A stretch of DNA of 52,536 nucleotides from NCBI GenBank assembly GCA_900540625.1, contig UQGP01000013.1:1-52536 (forward strand), in the 5' to 3' direction. Shown piece by piece: positions 7,673 to 15,546 of this stretch. Made by a program: the position numbers and the translations under genes. The DNA comes from an uncultured Porphyromonadaceae bacterium. Its GTDB lineage: Bacteria > Bacteroidota > Bacteroidia > Bacteroidales > Muribaculaceae. Below the pieces are notes generated by a model. The model saw only the letters and a program-made list of their open reading frames with translations. It was not told where the DNA came from and ran no database searches. Every line of letters starts with the position of its first letter. Within the stretch, counting starts at the first letter, position 1.

Positions 7673-9792
7673 TCGGATTTGCCGTTTTTGTTAAGCATAT
7701 CAGCCAGTTGTGCCGGAGAGAGTGTCGCCGGGTATTGCGCGAACGGCAGTATAAAGTTGCAACCTTCGGCATAGCGACTGCATCCGTATGCAGTACGTCC
7801 TTTGAGCAAATGGCCTTTACGACATTTGGGACAAGGAATCTGTTCGACGGACGTTGGTGCAGGCGTTGTCGCTTTTGTCGTCTTTTTTGTTGTCGTTTTC
7901 TTTGTCTTGGCGCCATCGGCTTTGGTAGAGCGCGTCTTACGAGTTTTGGCCGGGGCCTTTTCGACGGCGATGTGGCTGCCGCTGTTGTCCGAAAGCACGG
8001 TGATAACTATGTCGTTGACTTGAGCCTTAAGGTCATTGACAAATTCGGATGCGCTGAATTCGCCGCGCTCAATCATACGAAGACGATTTTCCCAAATACC
8101 GGTGAGTTTGGCGCTTTTCAGCAATGGATCTTTAATGGTGTCTATAAGAGCTATACCGGTGCTTGTCGGCGCCAGTGTTTTGCCGCGTAATCGTTTGATG
8201 TATTGCCGCTTGAATAATGTTTCAATAATGGCTGAGCGCGTGGACGGTCGTCCGATGCCGTTGGCCTTCATTGCTTCGCGGAGAGTTTCGTCCTCGATGC
8301 TTTTGCCGGCGCTTTCCATTGCGCGGAGCAAGGTACCTTCGGTGAAAGGCTTGGGCGGTTGTGTAGTTTTTTTATTGACAAACGGGACGTGCGGTCCGCT
8401 TTCGCCACTGACGAATGTCGGTAGTGTTTTGTTGTCGTTATCTTCCTCGGAGTCTTCGTTGTCCTGTGCTTCGGCGAGTACTTCGGTTTGGCTTTTGTCC
8501 TTGGGCGGAAAGAGCGCTTTCCACCCTTGTTCGAGTATTACGCGGCCTGTGGCTTTGAATTTGTGTTTGCCTGCATGGGCGCTCACGGTCGTTTGCTCGA
8601 ATACGCAATCAGGATAAAATGCTGCAATAAAGCGCATTGCTATAAGATGATACATCAACCGCTCGTCTCCGATGAGAGCTTTAGGAGACTGTCCGGTAGG
8701 GATGATTGCATGGTGGTCGGTGACTTTCGAATTGTCAAATATACGCTTGCTCTTAGGAATCTTGCGAGCCAATACCGGCGCCGTAATATTGGCGTATGGA
8801 GTCATTTGCTGCAATATGCCCGGAATTTTGGCATGCAAATCTTCACTGAGATACGTTGTATCTACACGAGGATATGTTGTTACTTTTTTTTCGTACAGTG
8901 ACTGTATGAGTTGGAGTGTGCGGTCGGCCGACCATCCCCATTTTTTGTTACATTCGACTTGTAGCGAGGTGAGATCGAATAGTTTTTTTGGCGCTTCACG
9001 TCCTGTCTTTTTGGCTATATCGTCGATAGTCAACGGAATATTTCGTATAGCTTCGGCTTCGGCGTTGGCGGCTTCGACGTTGTCAAATCGATCGCCGGTG
9101 GAAGTAAACACCGTGTTGCGATACCGCGTCGCCAGCTCCCACGAGTCGGTAGGCTTAAAATTGTCTATAGCACGTTGGCGTTCGACAATAATAGCGAGTG
9201 TCGGAGTTTGTACGCGACCTATAGACAGAACGTTACGATCGTTCCGGTCGCTGTACTTGAGCGTATATAGTCGTGTCGCATTCATACCCAGCAACCAATC
9301 ACCTATGGCTCGGGACAGTCCGGCGTAATACAGATTGTCGAAATCCGACTGAGGGCGTAGATGGGCAAATCCTTCGCGAATGGCCTCGTCTGTCAGAGAG
9401 GAAATCCATAGACGTTGCACGGGGCACTTGACAGAGGCTTTTTGCATCACCCAGCGTTGTATCAGTTCGCCTTCTTGGCCGGCATCACCGCAGTTGATAA
9501 TGCTGTCTGCTTTGGAAAACAGCGTGGCGATGACCTTAAATTGCTTTTCGATGCCTCGATCGGCAATAAGCTTTATGCCAAAGCGTGACGGAACCATAGG
9601 CAGAGCCGAGAGACTCCACCGCTTCCACATATCGGTATAGTCATTTGGCTCCTTGAGGCAGCATAGGTGTCCGAAGGTCCAGGTGACACAATATCCATTG
9701 CCTTCATAAAAACCATCGCGCGAAGCATCGGCTCCGAGCAGTCGGGCGATGTCACGGGCGACGCTGGGTTTCTCCGTAATGCAGACTATCAC
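7669..9792 (-). CDS. topB: DNA topoisomerase III
   Basis: A 707-residue type IA topoisomerase. The TOPRIM part runs from MIVCITEKPSVARDIARLLG to CGDAGQEGELIQRW. GRVQTPTLAIIVERQ and, further on, the catalytic tyrosine region TTYPRVDTTYLSEDL are present. Near the C-terminus a Lys/Thr-rich linker (KKTTTKKTTKA) leads to a four-Cys zinc ribbon (CPKC...CSRYAEGC). It cuts and passes single DNA strands to unlink replicating or recombining chromosomes. The start overlaps the mazG stop by four bases, and its own stop overlaps the start of a small Cys-rich protein by four bases, so these are translationally coupled. Topoisomerase III is also found on mobile elements, but the neighbours and base composition here are chromosomal. 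Confidence 0.96.
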   Translation of the reverse strand: MIVCITEKPSVARDIARLLGADASRDGFYEGNGYCVTWTFGHLCCLKEPNDYTDMWKRWSLSALPMVPSRFGIKLIADRGIEKQFKVIATLFSKADSIINCGDAGQEGELIQRWVMQKASVKCPVQRLWISSLTDEAIREGFAHLRPQSDFDNLYYAGLSRAIGDWLLGMNATRLYTLKYSDRNDRNVLSIGRVQTPTLAIIVERQRAIDNFKPTDSWELATRYRNTVFTSTGDRFDNVEAANAEAEAIRNIPLTIDDIAKKTGREAPKKLFDLTSLQVECNKKWGWSADRTLQLIQSLYEKKVTTYPRVDTTYLSEDLHAKIPGILQQMTPYANITAPVLARKIPKSKRIFDNSKVTDHHAIIPTGQSPKALIGDERLMYHLIAMRFIAAFYPDCVFEQTTVSAHAGKHKFKATGRVILEQGWKALFPPKDKSQTEVLAEAQDNEDSEEDNDNKTLPTFVSGESGPHVPFVNKKTTQPPKPFTEGTLLRAMESAGKSIEDETLREAMKANGIGRPSTRSAIIETLFKRQYIKRLRGKTLAPTSTGIALIDTIKDPLLKSAKLTGIWENRLRMIERGEFSASEFVNDLKAQVNDIVITVLSDNSGSHIAVEKAPAKTRKTRSTKADGAKTKKTTTKKTTKATTPAPTSVEQIPCPKCRKGHLLKGRTAYGCSRYAEGCNFILPFAQYPATLSPAQLADMLNKNGKSE

Positions 9793-10577
9793 AGGTCTTT
9801 AGCTTTGGCTTCGTTCCACAGGGTGTCCATTTGCGCAAGGGTCATGTCCTTGAGTGGAGTGCCGAGTTCGTGAGAACGTTGTTCGATATAGTTAAAGCGA
9901 GCGATAAACTTGCGGTTGGTGCGTTCGAGGGCGTTTTCGGGGTTAACCTTATACAGCCGTGCCGCGTTTATGATAGCGAACATCAGGTCGCCGAACTCGC
10001 CCTCAATTTCGTCTTGCGAGCCGTTTGCTACAGCCTGTCGTACCTCGGCTGTTTCTTCTGCGACCTTGTCCCATACTTGTTCGGTCTCCTCCCAGTCGAA
10101 GCCGACATTTGCAGCTTTTTCTTGGATGCGGAAAGCCTTGACAAGTGCCGGTAGCGCTTTGGGAACCCCGGCCAAAGCCGTGTGATTTCCGTCTTTCTCT
10201 TTGAGCTTGATTTGCTCCCAGTTCAGTTCCACGTCATGGGCATTGTTCACGTGGACTTCGCCGAAGACGTGTGGATGACGGAAAATCAGTTTTTGGTTGA
10301 GTGCATCGGCTACGTCGGCGATGTCGAACTGTCCTTGCTCATCACCTATTTTGGCATAGAATAATATATGCAGTAGTACGTCACCGAGTTCCTTTTTGAT
10401 GTTCGGACTATCGTTTTCGAGCAGAGCCTGAGCCAGTTCGTAGGTTTCTTCGATGGTGTTGGGACGCAGACTTTGGTTGGTCTGCTTGGCATCCCAAGGG
10501 CACTTGACACGAAGTATGTCAAGGGTGTCCATGACACGGCCAAGTGCCTCGAGCCTTTCTTGTCGGGTGTGTGACAT
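9789..10577 (-). CDS. mazG: Nucleoside triphosphate pyrophosphohydrolase MazG
   Basis: A 262-residue protein with the two MazG domains. The first has CPWDAKQTNQSLRPNTIEET (about 30-49) and the metal-binding ELGDVLLHILFYAK; the second has EEVAEVR-like EETAEVRQAV and EGEFGDLMFAIINAARL. It hydrolyses NTPs, including non-canonical ones, to NMP and pyrophosphate. In E. coli it also lowers ppGpp, but that link is not tested here. It starts 18 bases after dsbD and overlaps topB by four bases, so dsbD-mazG-topB look like one transcript. Confidence 0.95.
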   Translation of the reverse strand: MSHTRQERLEALGRVMDTLDILRVKCPWDAKQTNQSLRPNTIEETYELAQALLENDSPNIKKELGDVLLHILFYAKIGDEQGQFDIADVADALNQKLIFRHPHVFGEVHVNNAHDVELNWEQIKLKEKDGNHTALAGVPKALPALVKAFRIQEKAANVGFDWEETEQVWDKVAEETAEVRQAVANGSQDEIEGEFGDLMFAIINAARLYKVNPENALERTNRKFIARFNYIEQRSHELGTPLKDMTLAQMDTLWNEAKAKDL

Positions 10578-10595
10578 TATATATATGCGTTATAG

Positions 10596-12575
10596 TTACT
10601 TATCTTTGTAAACTTCAAGCCCTTTGTTCAGCCAAGAGATGAATGCTGCGATATCTTCATCGTAGCTGCGAGCCAGGGCAAGTGGCGTCCCATCGCGGCT
10701 GTCAAGCAGAACATAATAAGGCTGCGAATTGATATTGAACTTGTGGCGCTGGAGGTAGGCCCATTTTTCGCCAACGGTGGATATGGTAACCTCTTGGCCA
10801 TTTTCCTGTACGGTGTAAGGCTGGGGTAGGTCCGCTTTTTCGTCTACCATAAGCTTGATAAGTACGTAGTTGTCTTCGATGATTTTGCGTACTTGGTCCG
10901 TATCGAATACGGCACCTTCCATCTTACGGCAATTGACGCAGGCATATCCTGAGAAGTCAAGAAGTACCGGTTTATCGTTCTCGGCTGCATAGCGCATGCC
11001 TTCGTCATAATCGTGGAATTCTTTGAATTGTCCGCCGTAAAGGTTAAAGTCTTGTGTAGACAGCGGCGGTGCAAAAGCGCTGATGCTCTTGAGCGGTGCG
11101 CCCCATAGTCCGGGCAGAAGGTATACGGCAAAGGAGAATGATATTACCGCCAGAAAGAATGATCCGACGCCGGTATGTTCTTTGGAGGCATCGTGTTTAA
11201 ATCGTAGTTTGCCTATCAGGTACATACCCAGCAGGACAAATAGCACAATCCAGATTGCGACAAATACTTCGCGGTCGAGTATGCGCCATCCATATGCAAG
11301 GTCGGCTACGGAGAGGAATTTGAGCGAGAGTATCAATTCGATAAATCCGAGGACAACTTTCACTGAATTCATCCATCCTCCGGACTTGGGCATCTCTTTA
11401 AGCAAAGAGGGGAAGAATGCGAATAGTGAGAAGGGTAGGGCGAGGCCGAGAGCAAAGCCTCCCATACCTATGGCCGGGCCGACTATACTGCCCTGCGTGG
11501 CGGCTTCGACCAAGAGTGTACCGATGATAGGACCTGTGCACGAGAATGATACCAATACCAGGGTGAAGGCCATGAAGAATATACTCAGGATACCGGTGGT
11601 GGTTTCTGCCTTATTGTCTATGCTGTTGGACCATTTTGAAGGCAACTTGATGTCGAATGCTCCGAAGAAGGAAATAGCAAACACAACAAGCATTGCGAAG
11701 AATATGAGGTTGAAAACAGCACTGGTGGCGATGTCATTGAGTTTGCCGGCTCCGAAGGCAAGCGTTATGGCTATGCCCATTACCAAATAAATTACGATGA
11801 TAGACACACCATAGAGAGTGGCATCTGTGATGGAGCGGCGACGGCTTTTAGTTCGCTTGAGGAAGAAGCTGACGGTCATCGGTATCATCGGCCATACGCA
11901 AGGTGTGAGCAAGGCCAATAATCCGCCTAAAAATCCCATGACGAGCAGTGACAGCCATGATGGAGCGGCTTCTTGCCCGGGGGCATCGCTATTAGCTGAC
12001 ATCATATCCACCGAAGCCCACAAATCCGTCGGTTCGCCTGTTTGGGCTATAGCGGCGGACGTCTGCGATTTGGCGTCACCGACTGTGTCCGGTGCTGTGG
12101 TTGTTGAGGTTGTTCCACCGATATTTACGCTGAAATTAATACGCTTGGGCGGTGTGCAGGCATCTTCACGGCATGCCATATATTCTATGGTGCCGGTGAT
12201 TGCCGTATTAATCGGTCGATCCACGCGATATGTGCATGTGAATGTTACGGTTCCGGTCCATTCCTTGAGCTTAAGGTCAAAAGCCTTGTCTATGATTGTT
12301 TTGGACTCGGTATCCGGGATTATTTCGCCAAACGTGACACCGTCGATGTTGGCAAAAGTGATTGAAGTTGGCACCGGGCCGTTTTTAACTTTTTCCAGAC
12401 CATAGATGTGCCATCCGGGTTGGATAGCCGCGGTGACGGTTACTGTACCGCCATCGGCGGTCTCGGTTACGTCCCAACTCCATTTAACGGGGTCGGTGAT
12501 TTGGGCGCTTGCACCGGGAACGGTGGCGAAAAGACACAATAAGAATATTGCGTAAGATAAAGTCTTTTTAATCAT
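10596..12575 (-). CDS. dsbD: Thiol:disulfide interchange protein DsbD
   Basis: I place the start at 12575 (MIKKTLSYAIFLL), because this gives a proper signal peptide; an upstream ATG at 12656 would add 27 non-hydrophobic residues before it. The 659-residue protein has a periplasmic N-domain (about 22-160), an eight-helix membrane domain with the two reactive cysteines in LLTPCVWPM and VSFSCTGP, and a C-terminal thioredoxin-like domain with CVNC near residue 547. It carries electrons from cytoplasmic thioredoxin to periplasmic thiol proteins. trxB, which reduces thioredoxin, is encoded 1.2 kb upstream. A second DsbD N-domain-like protein is encoded just upstream. Confidence 0.94.
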   Translation of the reverse strand: MIKKTLSYAIFLLCLFATVPGASAQITDPVKWSWDVTETADGGTVTVTAAIQPGWHIYGLEKVKNGPVPTSITFANIDGVTFGEIIPDTESKTIIDKAFDLKLKEWTGTVTFTCTYRVDRPINTAITGTIEYMACREDACTPPKRINFSVNIGGTTSTTTAPDTVGDAKSQTSAAIAQTGEPTDLWASVDMMSANSDAPGQEAAPSWLSLLVMGFLGGLLALLTPCVWPMIPMTVSFFLKRTKSRRRSITDATLYGVSIIVIYLVMGIAITLAFGAGKLNDIATSAVFNLIFFAMLVVFAISFFGAFDIKLPSKWSNSIDNKAETTTGILSIFFMAFTLVLVSFSCTGPIIGTLLVEAATQGSIVGPAIGMGGFALGLALPFSLFAFFPSLLKEMPKSGGWMNSVKVVLGFIELILSLKFLSVADLAYGWRILDREVFVAIWIVLFVLLGMYLIGKLRFKHDASKEHTGVGSFFLAVISFSFAVYLLPGLWGAPLKSISAFAPPLSTQDFNLYGGQFKEFHDYDEGMRYAAENDKPVLLDFSGYACVNCRKMEGAVFDTDQVRKIIEDNYVLIKLMVDEKADLPQPYTVQENGQEVTISTVGEKWAYLQRHKFNINSQPYYVLLDSRDGTPLALARSYDEDIAAFISWLNKGLEVYKDK

Positions 12576-12777
12576 AGCCGTAGTTCGCAGTTGTGATATT
12601 GAAGTGTGGTTGTGCAAAGTTTCTGAATCTTGTGTGATGGCTGTCGTAGGCTGCATTGCCTATAAGTTGTTACACAAGAAGTATGAATAGATAAAGATGT
12701 GAATGCTGAAGGATACTGATTCGGCGAAAGAAAAGTATGAGTGTGAGACGGATGTAAAAATGCCCTATCACCGATAG

Positions 12778-13254
12778 CTACTTACCTTGATACGCTTTGA
12801 CTTTAAGCTTTACGGTTTGTTTCTTGGGTGGGTTGCAAGTATTTCCGTTGCATACCATATAGTTGATGACTCCGTCTATCGAGGCAGACGTGACATCGCC
12901 GGTGAGGCGAAAACGGCGGGTGAATACTACTTCCTTTTCCCACCAGCGTAAAGTCATATTGAAGGATGCATCATGACTTGATACCGGTTTAGCGGAGGCC
13001 TTGAATTGTCCAAGCCATTTTATTCCGGAGCTTTTGGCGAAATCAAGTGTTGTCGGAACAGGTCCACCCTTGGGTAATGTAGTATCGTATAGATGCCATC
13101 CCTCAGAAATGATTGCGCGTACGGTGAGAGTTCCCTCGGTAGGAGAGGTCATTTTTGCTGTCGTACGCCAGCGTACGGGTGAGGTCTGAGCTGTGGCGGC
13201 AGATGCAAAAGTCAATATGGCGATAATTGCAGTGAGCAATCGTGTTGCTTTCAT
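12778..13254 (-). CDS. Secreted DsbD N-domain-like protein
   Basis: A 158-residue protein with signal peptide (MKATRLLTAIIAILTFASAATA). The rest aligns over its length with the N-domain of the neighbouring DsbD: SPVRWRTTAKMTSPTEGTLT against DPVKWSWDVTETADGGTVT, GWHLYDT against GWHIYGL, GGPVPTTLDF against NGPVPTSITF, and INYMVCNGNTCNPPK against IEYMACREDACTPPK. The final Cys pair (CNGNTC), equivalent to the electron-accepting pair of DsbD N-domains, is kept. No membrane domain follows. It probably is a periplasmic electron-relay or chaperone-like protein that arose by duplication. The 120 bases to dsbD downstream hold no terminator. Confidence 0.85.
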   Translation of the reverse strand: MKATRLLTAIIAILTFASAATAQTSPVRWRTTAKMTSPTEGTLTVRAIISEGWHLYDTTLPKGGPVPTTLDFAKSSGIKWLGQFKASAKPVSSHDASFNMTLRWWEKEVVFTRRFRLTGDVTSASIDGVINYMVCNGNTCNPPKKQTVKLKVKAYQGK

Positions 13255-13364
13255 ATTCGAAATCAGTGTTATGGTGTATATATATTCTGTAGCCTGGCTT
13301 TATATGCGGATTGTGCGAAATATAGATGTTTCAATCTACTGTATGATGCTATGCGGCAGTATGT

Positions 13365-13727
13365 TTAGCGGCGCAAAGCACGGGCGGCATTATTCAGGTA
13401 ATCTGCGGCACGACTATCGGCTTGCACGGCCTTACGGTCATAGTCGGCGGCGCGATCGAGATCGTTTTGCATCCGACGTCGGTAAGTTTCGGCATTGCGT
13501 GTATCATCGCGTCGGATGTACGAATCCATCTGCCGACGATTGCTTTCGGCACTACGGCGATACGAATCGGCATCACGTCTGTAATTTTCGGCTTGACGCA
13601 TCTGGTACTCAGCATCGCGTATGTACGAACGAGCTTGACGGGTGTTGTAGTCATCGGCATGTGCGGCTACCGGAGCCAGTGTCGCTATTGCGATGACAGC
13701 CAGGGTTGTTGTCAGAAATTTTCTCAT
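13365..13727 (-). CDS. Small secreted Arg/Asp/Tyr-rich protein
   Basis: A 120-residue protein. Residues 1-24 are a clear signal peptide (FLTTTLAVIAIATLAPVAAHA). The mature 96 residues have almost no large hydrophobic residues and consist of irregular short repeats of the type Y-R-R-D-A-x-x-Y-R-R-S-A-E-x-x-R-R, which would form one long, highly charged helix or coiled coil. No family is recognised. It follows trxB after 54 bases. Three open frames on other phases and the antisense strand (for example 13422-13742) are a consequence of this composition and were not called. Confidence 0.75.
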   Translation of the reverse strand: MRKFLTTTLAVIAIATLAPVAAHADDYNTRQARSYIRDAEYQMRQAENYRRDADSYRRSAESNRRQMDSYIRRDDTRNAETYRRRMQNDLDRAADYDRKAVQADSRAADYLNNAARALRR

Positions 13728-13781
13728 GACTTATTATTATAATTGGAGAGTTTGATTTGCTGTATCTTGATGTAGCCCGAT

Positions 13782-14744
13782 TTACGCGGTGGGTAAAGAC
13801 GAGCCTTTGTCGAGAATGAAGCGTTCGGCCTCAAGGGCGGCGCGACATCCGGCAGCGGCAGCATTGACAGCTTGCTGAAAGCGGGGATCGGCCACATCTC
13901 CTGCCGCAAAAACGCCATCAACGCTTGTGGCGGTGGATATGCCATGGGTGATGATGTACCCGGCCTTGTCTGTTTCGACGTACTTTGCAAACGGAGCACT
14001 ATTGGGCTGATGTCCTATCGCCAGGAAAAAACCGTCAATATTGATGTCATAACGACGCTCTTGTTCTGTGCCTGCATATTCGACCAAATGAGCCCCCTCG
14101 ACAAATTCTTCGCCAATCAAACCAAGGGTATTTGTGTTGAATAATATTTCGATTTTGGGATTATCAGCCACGCGCTGCTGCATCACTTTGGATGCTCGCA
14201 GGTGGTCCTTGCGGACAATCATATATACTTTTTGAGCCAATCCGGCGAGGTAAACGGCTTCCTCACAGGCTGTGTCACCGCCACCGACGACAGCCACGCG
14301 CTTCCCGCGATAGAAAAATCCGTCACATACCGCACAAGCGCTAACGCCCATGCCGCGAAAACGTTCTTCGTCCGGAAGTCCGAGATAGCGAGCCGAGGCG
14401 CCAGTGGCAATGATTACCGTATCGGCGACGATGATTTTGCCGGACGCAAGTGTAAGTCTGAACGGCCGTACGGATAGGTCGGAGTCTGTCACGCGGTCGG
14501 ATAGCATTACGGTGCCGAAGCGCAAGGCTTGGTTGCGCAAATCAGCCATAAGTTGGTTGCCGTCAACTCCTTCGGGATAGCCCGGAAAATTCTCGACTTC
14601 AGATGTCGTGGTCAATTGTCCGCCCGGTTGCGGGCCATCGACAAGTACAGGCGCAAGATTGGCTCGTGAGGCATATATCGCGGCTGTATAGCCGGCGGGG
14701 CCCGAACCGATAATGGCGCATTTTGTGGTGATGACGTCGCTCAT
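13782..14744 (-). CDS. trxB: Thioredoxin reductase
   Basis: A 320-residue flavoprotein. The FAD-binding site is GSGPAGYTAAIYASRANL (about 13-30), the redox-active CAVC is at about 139-142 in GVSACAVCDGFFYRGK, the NADPH site is VVGGGDTACEEA, and GVFAAGDVADPRFQQAV is the C-terminal FAD contact. It reduces thioredoxin with NADPH in the cytosol. It lies 51 bases after lolA; ftsK-lolA-trxB is a conserved order in Bacteroidetes. The encoded pathway connects to the nearby DsbD, which takes electrons from thioredoxin. Confidence 0.97.
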   Translation of the reverse strand: MSDVITTKCAIIGSGPAGYTAAIYASRANLAPVLVDGPQPGGQLTTTSEVENFPGYPEGVDGNQLMADLRNQALRFGTVMLSDRVTDSDLSVRPFRLTLASGKIIVADTVIIATGASARYLGLPDEERFRGMGVSACAVCDGFFYRGKRVAVVGGGDTACEEAVYLAGLAQKVYMIVRKDHLRASKVMQQRVADNPKIEILFNTNTLGLIGEEFVEGAHLVEYAGTEQERRYDINIDGFFLAIGHQPNSAPFAKYVETDKAGYIITHGISTATSVDGVFAAGDVADPRFQQAVNAAAAGCRAALEAERFILDKGSSLPTA

Positions 14745-14795
14745 ATTTATAGTCGTATTATGTGTTTATATAACGGATGCCGAAGCACTTGTTTT

Positions 14796-15422
14796 TTATC
14801 TTAGATCTATTAGTTCGACCTTGGGATTTGACCGCGTGTCGTACTGGAAGTATGAAGCCGGAAGGGATGCGCCATGGCTGACGGATTTGACTGACACGGC
14901 GACCGTTGAGCCGTCCGAAAGTCGAAGCGTTAAGGCTATAGGTGCGTAATTACCGGCATTAACGCGAATGGTGGCCGTTGTAATTTGGCCGCCGCGTTTT
15001 TTGGGCTTAAGTGTGATGGCGTACTCGCCTTTTTGACTCTGTGCAAGGGTAGGGGTATAGTGCTGTTTGTAGGAGGTGAGGATGGCAAATGGATTAGACT
15101 CGACAACTTCGGCAGCGGTAGGCTTGGTGAGGGTTACTTCGCTGTCGCTGCGGTTGAGAGCCCATTGGTATGTCCCGTTATACCATACGGCAACATTACC
15201 GAGATTGAAGGTGAATTTTTTGCCGGACATAGTCATCGAGCCGTTGGCGTGTTTTCCCCCGGTGGTATATCCGAATTTTACCGTAACGCTTTTTGTCGAA
15301 GTAATCGCCTTGGCTGTTTTATCAAGTATCTGTGCAGCCGAGGGGGATGCGGCCATAGCGCCGAACGAAGCTGTGAATGTTAACAGTAAAACCAGTATAT
15401 GTTTCAGTTGCCTTAATATCAT
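14796..15422 (-). CDS. lolA: LolA-like outer-membrane lipoprotein chaperone
   Basis: A 208-residue periplasmic protein with signal peptide (residues 1-24, ending AMA). The body is a beta-rich LolA/LppX-type fold: SVTVKFGYT near the start, SGKKFTFNLGNVAVWYNGTYQWALN in the middle (the common F-x-W-Y-D/N-G-x-x-x-W turn), and a ESNPFAILTSYKQHY segment. LolA carries lipoproteins from the inner to the outer membrane. It follows ftsK by 124 bases and precedes trxB. The 124-base gap holds two matching palindromes (15493-15507 and 15516-15528) that may regulate it. Confidence 0.9.
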   Translation of the reverse strand: MILRQLKHILVLLLTFTASFGAMAASPSAAQILDKTAKAITSTKSVTVKFGYTTGGKHANGSMTMSGKKFTFNLGNVAVWYNGTYQWALNRSDSEVTLTKPTAAEVVESNPFAILTSYKQHYTPTLAQSQKGEYAITLKPKKRGGQITTATIRVNAGNYAPIALTLRLSDGSTVAVSVKSVSHGASLPASYFQYDTRSNPKVELIDLR

Positions 15423-15492
15423 ATTGATATGCTGTGTGTATTTATACTAAACAAATGTTTGCCGGCCGATGTTTGGGCGGGTCAGCGATTAT

Positions 15493-15528
15493 TAATAGGT
15501 ACTATTATTGATTTAAATAGATCCTATT
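15493..15528. promoter_or_regulatory. Pair of matching palindromes upstream of lolA
   Basis: Two copies of the pattern AATAG-N3-CTATT stand in the gap between ftsK and lolA. The first (15493-15507) is TAATAGGTACTATTA and the second (15516-15528) is AATAGATCCTATT. Their centres are 22 bases apart, about two helical turns, as expected for two dimers of a repressor or activator side by side. They lie about 70-105 bases upstream of the lolA start. The regulator is unknown. Confidence 0.5.
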
Positions 15529-15546
15529 GTCGTACCCCGACGAGTG

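Noticed and set aside
11083..12405. Two plus-strand frames of about 200 residues
   Set aside because: Antisense of dsbD; DsbD motifs are all on the minus strand.
12576..12656. 27-residue N-terminal extension of DsbD
   Set aside because: It would put 27 polar residues before a perfect signal peptide.
13422..13742. 106-residue hydrophobic plus-strand frame
   Set aside because: Antisense of the Arg/Asp-rich secreted protein. Codons for charged residues give hydrophobic ones on the other strand. The minus-strand gene has the signal peptide.
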